Below are positions 33,870 through 43,100 of a stretch of 64,000 bases of DNA, piece after piece. The notes beneath the pieces were generated by a model that had not been told where the DNA came from, did not search any database, and saw only the letters and a program-made list of their open reading frames with translations. The translations under genes and the position numbers were made by a program. This stretch comes from Acholeplasmataceae bacterium UBA2284 (lineage in GTDB: Bacteria > Bacillota_I > Bacilli_A > Acholeplasmatales > Acholeplasmataceae): contig DDWO01000023.1 in NCBI GenBank assembly GCA_002345705.1, positions 36,409-100,408 on the forward strand, in the 5' to 3' direction. How positions within the stretch are numbered: position 1 is the stretch's first letter; each line of letters opens with the position of its first letter.

Positions 33870-35192
33870 ATGAAAAAAACGTTATTATTAATATCTTTAC
33901 TCATCACGGCACTTATTTTAGTCGCTTGTGGCGGATCATCAGATGATGATACGGTAATCAAATTTGCATGGTGGGGTACTTCAGATAGAAATATCGCTAC
34001 CTACAAGGCAATTGAGCTTTTTGAAGAGAAATATCCACAGTATTCTGTCCAGGGTGAACAAGCACCATGGAATGGTTATCAACAAACATTAAACAACCGT
34101 TTAAATCGTGGAACTGAAGCAGATGTATTTCAGGTGAACTACAACTGGATTTATTCTATGTACGGTGAGGATTACTTTATGGATATCCAAGAGCTTGATA
34201 TTGATTTGTCTAAATATCCAACAAATGAACATGCTCCACTGACTGTTGGAGGAAAAGTACTAGGCCTATCAATCTCTGAAACGGGTTATGTTTTCTACTT
34301 GAATAAATCAGTTTATCAAGGTGCAGGAGTCAATGTTGAAGATATTAAGACTTGGGAAGATTTAATACAAGCAGGAAATACAATTAGTACAGTCACTCCA
34401 GGTAAGTTTGCTTTAGGTAGAATGGACGCACAACAGGTTGCGATTATGATGTTTAGCTATTTAGCTCAAAAAACCGGTAAAAATGTAATCAACTCAAACA
34501 ATGAACTCAATTTTACTCAAGCAGAGCTTATTGATGGCTTTAACTTCATCAGTGATTTAAGAAACAATGGAGTTTTAATCTCATCTAATGCAGTGGATAC
34601 ACATATTGATGGACCAACCAATCCAAATTGGACATCTGAAAAATATGGTGGTGTTCTTCAATGGAATACAGCAATTTCAGAATATCAAAACACATTACCT
34701 AATGGTGGAGCCAATCTTCACATGGCAGGATTATTCCAACAGGAAGTTGGAGAGCAGCTAGGTATGTATAAGAAGGTTTCCATGGCATATGCTGTTTCTA
34801 AGCGTGTAGAAGAATCAGAAGCGAAGAAGGAAGCAGTTAAAACATTCCTTGAATTTATGACAACTGATCCAGAAGCAGTTGAAATTCTTGGTGTTGACCG
34901 TGGTGTATCTAATAATTCTGAAACACAATCTATTTTAATGGCTGCAACAAATAAGAACTTCACAGATTCATTAGAGTGGAAGGGACATATGGTTGTTCAA
35001 ACGTTATTTAATCATCAATTAACTTTAAGTCAAAATTTATATATTCATCCTTATTATGAACACAACACATTTAGAGCGATTTATGAATCGCCAATCGAAT
35101 CATTCCTATTAAACAATATCAATGCAAATGAAGCAGCTTCAAGAATTATTAACAGATTTAATACTGAGCTCAAAAGAGCTATGGAAGGATAA
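33870..35192 (+). CDS. ABC transporter substrate-binding lipoprotein (family 1, oligosaccharide)
   Basis: About 440 residues. The ATG at 33870 has AAAGGAG before it and gives a lipoprotein signal ending in LILVACGG; a start 21 bases upstream would overlap the lyase gene. The fold is that of extracellular solute-binding family 1 (FAWWGTSDRN, EADVFQVNYNW). With the two permeases downstream it should capture pectin oligosaccharides released by the surface lyase; the ligand is inferred from context. Confidence 0.88.
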   Translation: MKKTLLLISLLITALILVACGGSSDDDTVIKFAWWGTSDRNIATYKAIELFEEKYPQYSVQGEQAPWNGYQQTLNNRLNRGTEADVFQVNYNWIYSMYGEDYFMDIQELDIDLSKYPTNEHAPLTVGGKVLGLSISETGYVFYLNKSVYQGAGVNVEDIKTWEDLIQAGNTISTVTPGKFALGRMDAQQVAIMMFSYLAQKTGKNVINSNNELNFTQAELIDGFNFISDLRNNGVLISSNAVDTHIDGPTNPNWTSEKYGGVLQWNTAISEYQNTLPNGGANLHMAGLFQQEVGEQLGMYKKVSMAYAVSKRVEESEAKKEAVKTFLEFMTTDPEAVEILGVDRGVSNNSETQSILMAATNKNFTDSLEWKGHMVVQTLFNHQLTLSQNLYIHPYYEHNTFRAIYESPIESFLLNNINANEAASRIINRFNTELKRAMEG

Positions 35193-35195
35193 TAT

Positions 35196-36077
35196 ATGGT
35201 TGGAGAAAAGAAATGGGTCCCCTACGCTCTATTAGGACCTTGGATCGTAGGCTTTCTATTATTTAAACTTTATCCATTTATAAGCTCGTTTGTGATGAGC
35301 TTGTATCAAACCAGAGGTAGAAATTCTACCTTTGTTGGCTTTGCTAATTTTCAATTACTCTTTGATTCATCAGCGTATGTAGGTGAACAATTTATGAATT
35401 CACTGAAGGTTACATTTATTTATGTATTCTTCACAGTGCCTTTAATTCTTGTTGTTTCACTTCTTATTGCCTATGTTCTCGCTAAAAAACTAAAGGGAGT
35501 TGGTTTCTTTAGAACAGCGTTTTATATGCCTACAGTTCTAGGTGCCAATATCGCTATTATCATTTTATGGAGATACATTTTTGAATACAACGGATTAATC
35601 AATCAAGGACTAGCAATATTTGGAGTGTCACCAGTCAGCTGGTTAGGTACTCCAGGTGGTGCAATGGGCTCCATTGTAGCTCTTAGAGTATGGCAGTTTG
35701 GTTCAACGATGTTAATCTTTTTAAATGCACTTAAAAATGTTCCAGAATCCTTATACGAAGCAGCAACTATTGATGGTGCAGGTAAAACGAGACAGTTTCT
35801 ATCGATTACTGTCCCAATGATTACTCCAATTATTTTATTTAACGCAGTTATGCGTCTTGTTGAAACCTTTCAGGTATTCACAGGACCAATGCTAATTACT
35901 AATGGCGGACCAGAGGATTCAACAAGAGTATTAAACATGCTCATTTATGAAATAGCGTTCGCAGGTGGAGATTTGAATTTAGGTAGTGCGATGTCATGGA
36001 TTTTATTTCTAATCATCATGCTCTTTACGGTTCTGATATTTAGATCGTCTAAATATTGGGTCCATTATCAGGATTGA
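35196..36077 (+). CDS. ABC sugar permease, MalF-like
   Basis: A 293-residue protein with six helices of the binding-protein-dependent permease fold. The EAA loop is EAATIDGAGKTRQFLSITVPMITP. The ATG lies 3 bp after the solute-binding gene with GGAAGG upstream. It is one half of the channel for the pectin-oligosaccharide importer. No ATPase gene is in the cluster. Confidence 0.9.
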   Translation: MVGEKKWVPYALLGPWIVGFLLFKLYPFISSFVMSLYQTRGRNSTFVGFANFQLLFDSSAYVGEQFMNSLKVTFIYVFFTVPLILVVSLLIAYVLAKKLKGVGFFRTAFYMPTVLGANIAIIILWRYIFEYNGLINQGLAIFGVSPVSWLGTPGGAMGSIVALRVWQFGSTMLIFLNALKNVPESLYEAATIDGAGKTRQFLSITVPMITPIILFNAVMRLVETFQVFTGPMLITNGGPEDSTRVLNMLIYEIAFAGGDLNLGSAMSWILFLIIMLFTVLIFRSSKYWVHYQD

Positions 36078-36087
36078 GGTGAAAAAC

Positions 36088-36996
36088 ATGACAGAAGCTC
36101 AAAAAAGAATTCAAACCGATAAGCTCAAGAAAAATATTAAGCAAGGTGTTAAATACACAATTATTGTTGGTGCAGCATTTGTAATGCTATATCCGCTTCT
36201 TTGGATTGTAGGAGCATCATTTAGCGCAAGTGCAAACGAATCATTTTGGTTTATTCCAAGAGAAGTCACTTTAATTGGTTGGAAGGAATCCTTAACCGCT
36301 CCAGGCTGGGGTAGTGCACAGGGATATTCATTACTTAGAGCACTATGGAATACACTTCAATATGTTATTCCACATGTACTCTTTGGAACCTTTTCAACAC
36401 TTATTACAGCTTATGTAATTACTAGAATGCATTTCAAGGGTAAAAAGCTAATATTTGCATTAATTATAGGAACGTTATTAATGCCAAATACAGTATTTAG
36501 AATTCCTTTATACGCATTTTGGACAAGTGGAGCAATCTCTCCAATTTGGGAAAACTCAAATGTTCCATTTATGGCATATTTCCCATTGTGGGCAGGATCG
36601 GTATTTGCAGTCAACTCATTCTCGGTATTTATGTTTATTCAGTTCTTTAGAACGATACCTAGAGATTTAGATGAAGCTGCATATATGGATGGTGCCAATA
36701 AGTTTCAAGTATTATTCTATGTATTAATGCCAGTTTTAAAGCCGATAGTTATGACCGTAGCACTCCTATTATTTATTGCAGAATTTAATGACTATCAAGG
36801 ACCACTAATTTATCAAGGGGCAACCAAATCACTTCCTCTGGGCTTAGTTTTACCTCAGCTTGGACTTGATTCAACCAATACGTATGCCCATGTATATGCT
36901 AGATCGATTGTTTCAGTATCCGTATTAATTATCATTTTCTTTGCAGCACAAAGATATTTTGTTGGTAATGATGCAGATTCTGCAATCAAGGGATAG
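36088..36996 (+). CDS. ABC sugar permease, MalG-like
   Basis: About 302 residues and six helices. The EAA loop is EAAYMDGANKFQVLFYVLMPVLKP. I chose the ATG at 36088: GAGGTG at 36077-36082 acts as its ribosome binding site, so the GTG at 36079 is part of that site and unlikely to be the start. It is the second half of the importer channel. The ATP-binding subunit is probably a shared MsmK-like protein encoded elsewhere. Confidence 0.9.
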   Translation: MTEAQKRIQTDKLKKNIKQGVKYTIIVGAAFVMLYPLLWIVGASFSASANESFWFIPREVTLIGWKESLTAPGWGSAQGYSLLRALWNTLQYVIPHVLFGTFSTLITAYVITRMHFKGKKLIFALIIGTLLMPNTVFRIPLYAFWTSGAISPIWENSNVPFMAYFPLWAGSVFAVNSFSVFMFIQFFRTIPRDLDEAAYMDGANKFQVLFYVLMPVLKPIVMTVALLLFIAEFNDYQGPLIYQGATKSLPLGLVLPQLGLDSTNTYAHVYARSIVSVSVLIIIFFAAQRYFVGNDADSAIKG

Positions 36997-37008
36997 AAGG
37001 AGGTAATT

Positions 37009-37881
37009 ATGAAAAAAAGATATATTTTGGTTCTACTCATTTTACTAACACTATTAGTAGGGTGTACAAGTGAACCAATAGATGAAACCAACGACAATGG
37101 AATCATAATCAGTGAGTGTAGAGATACTCCACTTGCTGCAGGATGCTATATTCCATCTGATGATTTAAATCACATATCAACAGATCCTGTTGAATATTTG
37201 ATTACAGAGGATTTTGATACTGAACGTGTTGGACAAGCACCTAGAAATTGGTTGCTTTATAAGAATCAAGAGTATAAAGCAGACGGTGTTAGAGCAATTA
37301 TAGCTGAAGCAGATGGTGGAAATCGTTATGTCAGAATGTATTCTGATGGACTGCGTGCACCAGCTTACCCTCAATCAGCACCAACTCCTACATTTATTTT
37401 TACTACCAAGTTCAATTTAGATATTGATCGTAAGGGTGTTGCATATGGATCAGTGATGATTCCTAGTGAAGTGACTTCAAATGCAGTGACTTTAGGTGTA
37501 TCCACCGGTGCAGTGAACGCGATTTCAGTTGTCATTGGTGCCGATAGAAAAGTCAGCGTCAAGGTTGGTGGACCATTCTTCTATTATTCAGGCTCTGGCG
37601 ATGGTGGTAGTGAATACGCTACAGCATTTACCCTATCTAAGGATATTTGGTACAACTTTAGGTTTGAATGGGATGCAGCATTAAACGAAGTGAAGGCATT
37701 CATCATCATAGAAGAAGTTGAAACAATGCTTTACTCAGGAGAATTCCATATTAGTAATAGAGTCAATGCAGAAACAAGCGGAGCAATTTTAGTTCCCAAT
37801 GTATTTAAGGTAACAATGCCAAGATACTCCAGTGGATGGGCATACTTAGATAACGTAATTGTAGAAAGAAAGGGTGAATAG
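37009..37881 (+). CDS. Lipoprotein with LamG/concanavalin-like fold (carbohydrate binding?)
   Basis: A 290-residue lipoprotein (lipobox LLVGC). The domain starting near YLITEDFDTERVGQAPRNW and ending in WAYLDNVIVERKGE is the pattern of concanavalin-A-like/LamG jelly-rolls that often accompany polysaccharide lyases. No catalytic residues were recognised. Within the pectin operon it may bind pectin or present it to the enzymes. GGAGG lies before the ATG, and the stop lies just before the next ATG. Confidence 0.65.
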   Translation: MKKRYILVLLILLTLLVGCTSEPIDETNDNGIIISECRDTPLAAGCYIPSDDLNHISTDPVEYLITEDFDTERVGQAPRNWLLYKNQEYKADGVRAIIAEADGGNRYVRMYSDGLRAPAYPQSAPTPTFIFTTKFNLDIDRKGVAYGSVMIPSEVTSNAVTLGVSTGAVNAISVVIGADRKVSVKVGGPFFYYSGSGDGGSEYATAFTLSKDIWYNFRFEWDAALNEVKAFIIIEEVETMLYSGEFHISNRVNAETSGAILVPNVFKVTMPRYSSGWAYLDNVIVERKGE

Positions 37882-37882
37882 C

Positions 37883-39655
37883 ATGAAAAAAGTACTATTG
37901 TTATTATTAATCCTTTTTACTTCGATATTTCTATTGCCTTCAGTTAATGTTAAAGCATCTAATCTACCCTATACAGATGAAGATTATGCTAGACTTCATG
38001 CAGTCATTCAACACGTTGAAAACACTCTGAAGTATGGTCATGAATATAATGAAAATACTAAATTATTACCTGATGCTATAAATACCTTAACAGGTGAGCC
38101 TGCACGATGGACATTTCCAAATCGTGCACAGGTACCCTACGCAAATCTAGCAAATCAACAAAATTTCTTTAGAACACTAGTTGCCCTATCCAATGTAACT
38201 GGCAGTGACAAGTATAAGAATGAAGCTGTTGATATCATGGGTGAGTTTATGTCTGATTATCAAAGCCCTAATGGACTCTTTTATTGGGGTGGACATCGTG
38301 CGATTAATCTAGATACCATGCAGGTTCAATCTACAGAAGGTCCAAATGGACCACATGAATTAAAAAATATGATGCCTTATTATGAGCTCATGATGGAAGT
38401 AAATGAAGAAGCTACCCTAAAATTCATGAGACAATTGTGGACAGCGCATTTCTATTGGTCAACAACAGATATGAATAGACATGGCTCTTATTCCACTGCA
38501 TATGATACAAATGTATTTGGTCAAACCATACCAGCGGATGTCATCGTGATGGATGGTCAAGGAAATCCAATTATTCCACAAGACTCTCCAGGGTTATTAC
38601 CATTTGTGAATTCAGCAACAGACCTTGCCTATGCAGCTTTTGCACTATCAAATCACACCTATGATTCAGTACCTGCTGAATGGGCTAAGTATTTAATGAG
38701 ACAATACAATTTAGCATCCAATCCAATTACTGGAATGACTGTTTATCAGTTTAAATCAACCTTAGTGACTAGATCACCTATTGAATGTGCAGACCCTGCA
38801 TACACCAATTCAGGTTGTGGTGATAGAGTTGCTAGACAATTTAGAGACTTTGGTTCGATTGCAAGAGAACCAAATGTCGCTTGGAAAAATACACAAGCAA
38901 TTTATGTAGATAATATTTTAATGCTTCTAGAGGCTGCTGATAAGTATGGTGTTTCTCACTTTGCTGATTGGGCTAGAGATTATATGGAAGGCTATCTAGA
39001 ATATGCATATATTCGTATTGATGGAAGAAATAAAATCATTCCAATGTTTATTGATGGAACAGTAACCTATGGTTATATCGTTCCTGAGGTTGGATACTTT
39101 GGACCATCTAATATGAGATTAGATTATGTTGATATGCCAACAACTTATTTACTACCTATCCTAAGAACTATACTTCAACAGGATAATGATCAAGATAAGG
39201 TTAAGCTTTGGGGATATTTTAGAGATATCGTCTATACCTACGGCATCGGTGATATTGGAGAACTTGGTGGAGCAAAACCAAATCTAAATGTGGATACCTC
39301 TATTGATGATCCATTCGCCTTAATGACCATGGTTGAATTATATGATGAAACGAAGAACCCTGCATATTTAGAGGTTGCTAGAACAATAGGGAATAATATC
39401 GTAAGAGAAAAATTCCATCGTGGATTCTTTGTTCAAAATGAAATTATGCTTTATTCAAGATTAGATCAACCAGACACACTTGCATTACTATCATTAGATG
39501 CAGTACTTCGTTGTATTCCTCTAAAGGATATGCCATTCTACCTAGCGGATTCTGGTTATATTCATGGATACCTATTATCAGATGATGGGGTCGTTGAGGA
39601 TCGAAGTTACACACAAAATGTAATCTACACCAAGACGATTTTTGATTGGGAGTGA
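37883..39655 (+). CDS. Secreted alpha/alpha-barrel enzyme, pectate lyase family 2-like
   Basis: About 590 residues with a signal peptide (cleavage near VKA-SN) and no lipobox. Regular helix-hairpin units suggest an (alpha/alpha) barrel. WGGHRAINLDTMQV and GPHELKNMMPYYELM place His, Glu and His in an order compatible with the metal site of PL2 exo-pectate lyases, and the length is close to that family. I chose the ATG at 37883 after AAAGGG; an upstream GTG would overlap the preceding gene. Context (PL1 lyase, oligosaccharide importer) supports a pectin role. Another barrel family, such as PL10 or an unsaturated glycosyl hydrolase, cannot be excluded. Confidence 0.55.
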   Translation: MKKVLLLLLILFTSIFLLPSVNVKASNLPYTDEDYARLHAVIQHVENTLKYGHEYNENTKLLPDAINTLTGEPARWTFPNRAQVPYANLANQQNFFRTLVALSNVTGSDKYKNEAVDIMGEFMSDYQSPNGLFYWGGHRAINLDTMQVQSTEGPNGPHELKNMMPYYELMMEVNEEATLKFMRQLWTAHFYWSTTDMNRHGSYSTAYDTNVFGQTIPADVIVMDGQGNPIIPQDSPGLLPFVNSATDLAYAAFALSNHTYDSVPAEWAKYLMRQYNLASNPITGMTVYQFKSTLVTRSPIECADPAYTNSGCGDRVARQFRDFGSIAREPNVAWKNTQAIYVDNILMLLEAADKYGVSHFADWARDYMEGYLEYAYIRIDGRNKIIPMFIDGTVTYGYIVPEVGYFGPSNMRLDYVDMPTTYLLPILRTILQQDNDQDKVKLWGYFRDIVYTYGIGDIGELGGAKPNLNVDTSIDDPFALMTMVELYDETKNPAYLEVARTIGNNIVREKFHRGFFVQNEIMLYSRLDQPDTLALLSLDAVLRCIPLKDMPFYLADSGYIHGYLLSDDGVVEDRSYTQNVIYTKTIFDWE

Positions 39656-39659
39656 TGAT

Positions 39660-40124
39660 ATGAAAAAATTACTATTATTATTAATGATTGTCATCACAGT
39701 CTTTGGACTGATTGGATGTCAAGCAGAAGAAACGATACCTACAGATGATATTGTTGTTGATACAGCCTATGCACTTTTAATGGATGCAGAAGATTTATCA
39801 GGAATGGCAGATAAAACAAAATCAGTAATTCGTGTTGCTGGTTCATTAGGGTTACCTACTGAATATCGTGGTGTAATGATAACCTATAGTTCAAGAAATG
39901 AAGACATCATTAGCAATACTGGCGTCGTTACGCTTCCAACAGAATGTTGGATTGAAAGTAGAGACCAACAAGGATTGAAGAAGGCAGAGTTTGAAGGCTT
40001 AAATGACAACTGGCCAATCGTATTAGATGTATTACTTAGCTATCAAGGTCAGTCAAGAACTGCAAAATTGTTATTCGTTGTAGCTCCTTCAGAGGGGTTT
40101 ACATGTAATAAATATTTAGGATAA
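39660..40124 (+). CDS. Small lipoprotein with Ig-like domain
   Basis: About 154 residues: signal with lipobox GLIGC, then one domain resembling the atrophied bacterial Ig fold (LPTEYRGVMITYSSRNEDIISNTGVVTLP). The ATG at 39660 is preceded by GGGAG. No catalytic function is visible. It is probably an accessory surface protein of the pectin operon. A C-terminal cysteine (FTCNKYLG) may pair with the cysteine of TECWIE. Confidence 0.65.
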   Translation: MKKLLLLLMIVITVFGLIGCQAEETIPTDDIVVDTAYALLMDAEDLSGMADKTKSVIRVAGSLGLPTEYRGVMITYSSRNEDIISNTGVVTLPTECWIESRDQQGLKKAEFEGLNDNWPIVLDVLLSYQGQSRTAKLLFVVAPSEGFTCNKYLG

Positions 40125-40134
40125 GGGAGGATTT

Positions 40135-43100
40135 ATGAGAAAAATACTTAGTATAATATCAGTCTTACTATTCGTATTGGTGCTTGTAGCATGTGGTAGT
40201 AAATCATATACAGTCACATTCAATTCGAATGAAGGAACATCTATTCAAGCAATTGAAGTTAAAGAAGGTGAAACCTTTAGCGCTCCAACAGCACCTACGA
40301 AGGAAGGATTCGTTTTTGATGGTTGGTATAAGGAAAGCACTTTAACCAACAGTTGGAATTTTGAAACCGATACAGTCACAGCAAACATAACACTCTATGC
40401 GAAATGGTCGGTCGCAGGATTAACAGATCAACAAAAGGTGGATGCTGCGCATGCCGCACTTACATTACCTGACATCACAAATTTAACCAATAGTTCACCT
40501 AGATTAATACTTCCAGCAAGTGGTGCAAATAGCGTTACCATTACATGGGCTATTAGCAAGCTTGAGTATATCGCAGCAAATGGTGTGATTACTCAGCCTA
40601 CATTTGAGGAAGGCGATCAAGCAGTTACACTCACAGCAACCATTTCATCAGGCACTGTAAGTCGTACCAAGGTGTTTAATGCAACTGTTAAAGCATTACC
40701 AAGTCTTGATCAAACAGAACCACTTATCAATGAAACTTTTGATTATTCACTTGGAAACATATTAGAGCAAACTACTCCTTGGGGTCCAGTATCTGGTAAA
40801 TCAGGTAATTCTGTATTTACGGTTGTTGACACCATCACTGGTATGTCAATTCCTAAGGGAAGTAATGCATTAAAGATTGAAGCATATCTTGAATTACAAA
40901 TAGAAGCACCTGTGGTTCACGCATATGACCTTGTTGTTTTTGAAGTTGATTTAATGCAAACAACATCATCTAATGGATCACCAGTAAATATTCAATCTTC
41001 ATCCTCAAGTCCAGTTGTAGCATTTGGCTTGGATGGTGCAGCATTATTTTATAGAACAGATAATGGTTCATTAATTAAAACAAATATTAATATTAACCAA
41101 TGGTATACATTGCGTGCTGAAGTCAATTTAGCAAATAAAACATTAGAGGTCTTCTACTATGAAGATGGACAGCTGATTTCAATGACTCCAGGTCCAGTAA
41201 CATTTACTGGTACAACGGCTTTACAAAGCCTATTCATTAGAAGTGGTAGCTCTAATACAACAGCACTTCGTGCTCCTGCGTATGTTACTAATATCGTAGC
41301 AAATCGTATTGAAGCACTACCAAGACCTGTTGAAGAAATTAAGCTAGGTACTGTTGAAGGAATAAGACCAACTGTCTCAATTGAAGAAGGTGCAACATTT
41401 ACTCCTGATACACCAACTATTCATAATTATTTCGGTAGTCAAAGAGCTTTAGTAGAAACAACAGAATATACATTAGCTGTTGATAACCCTGTAAATACAG
41501 CAGTAGCTGGTGACTATGTAGTTACCTACACATTTACAAATGTCAGTGACATTACTGATGTTAAGGTTGTCACACAAGAGGTTACCGTTTATGCAGTTGG
41601 ACAACCAAATGAAATCACTGGTGCAACAGCATCTATGGTTGGATATTTAGAAACAAATAGTGATATCACAGTTTCTTTAGTTCAACCTCAAGGAACTCTA
41701 TATTATTTACTCAGTTCAAATGCAACTGAAACAGCTGCAGCTATTATGCTAGGAACTAGCTTAACTGTAGATTCAGTATTAGTTACAATTAATGATCTAA
41801 ATGTTGGAAGTAATACACACATTCACTTTGTAGTAGCACTTAATGGTGAATCCAATGTATGGTCACATGCTTTATCATTTGAAGCAGTCAATATGATTAC
41901 AACAAAAGAACAATTTTATGCAATGGCAAGTGTTGAAACAACACAAAGCTATGCACTATCTAATGATCTTGATTTCACTGGATTTACATGGGCAACTACC
42001 AATGCATCATTTAAGGGTAGACTCTATGGTAATGGATTTACTGTTAAGAATTTAACGATGGATTCAACAACACAATACGGTGGTATCTTCTCAAGAGCAA
42101 ATGGAGCAATGATTAGAGATTTAGTTTTAGATAATATCAATATCGTTTCATCAGCTCGTGGTGGTGCTTTAATTGGTAGAGTTGAAAACGTTGCAGTCTT
42201 AATTGAAAATGTTGTGTTAATCAATTCAAATGTTCAAGGTGCCGACGCGAATGGTGTTGGTGGCTTAATCGGACATGCAGCAAATCAAGTGACATTAAAG
42301 AATGTAGCAGTTATTGATACAACAGTAACAGCAGTCGGCGTTAAAAATGTCGGTGGTGTTATCGGTCGTGTTGGTGGAGGATCATCAAACACATTATTTG
42401 CAACTGACGTATTCGTTAAAAATGTAACTGTCAATGCACAGGTTTCTGGTACGGATTTAGGTGCTGGTGCATTTGTTGGATATGTTACAGATAATGCAGC
42501 ATCTATTGTGAATGCAAATAGAGTTATTGTTGTAGATTCAACAGTCAATTCTGTTATGGGTGGTGCACTCATTGGATACTTAAGACATCCAGGTACTGCA
42601 ATAGTTACCAATGCTTATGTAGAAGTAACATTTACAGGAACTGACGTTACACATGCAGGTTTAATTGCTAGAGTCAATGAAGTATCATCATATTTGGATC
42701 AAACAACAATCTTTGGTTCATTCACAGGTGCAGTTCAAAATGCACAAACTCAAGATTTAGCAAATTCAGTTGTACCTACAAATCAAGCATGGTGGACAAC
42801 AAATCTTCCAACATTTGTAAATAATGACTTATGGTCATTTGGAACAAATGGTGTATTTGAATTGGTCATATATACTGAAAATAGTAAAGCAATGGTAGAA
42901 GTTACCCTAGATTATAATTTCGATATTCCTAATGAAGTGATTGAGATTAGACAAGATAACGTATTTAGCCATGGTGCACCATTAGTAGCTGGTTATAATT
43001 TTGTTGGCTGGTATACTGATGCAGAATTATTAACTGCTTTACAAAGCGGCTATGTAATCACTGTACCTGTAACAATTTATGGCAAGTATGAAGCATTACC

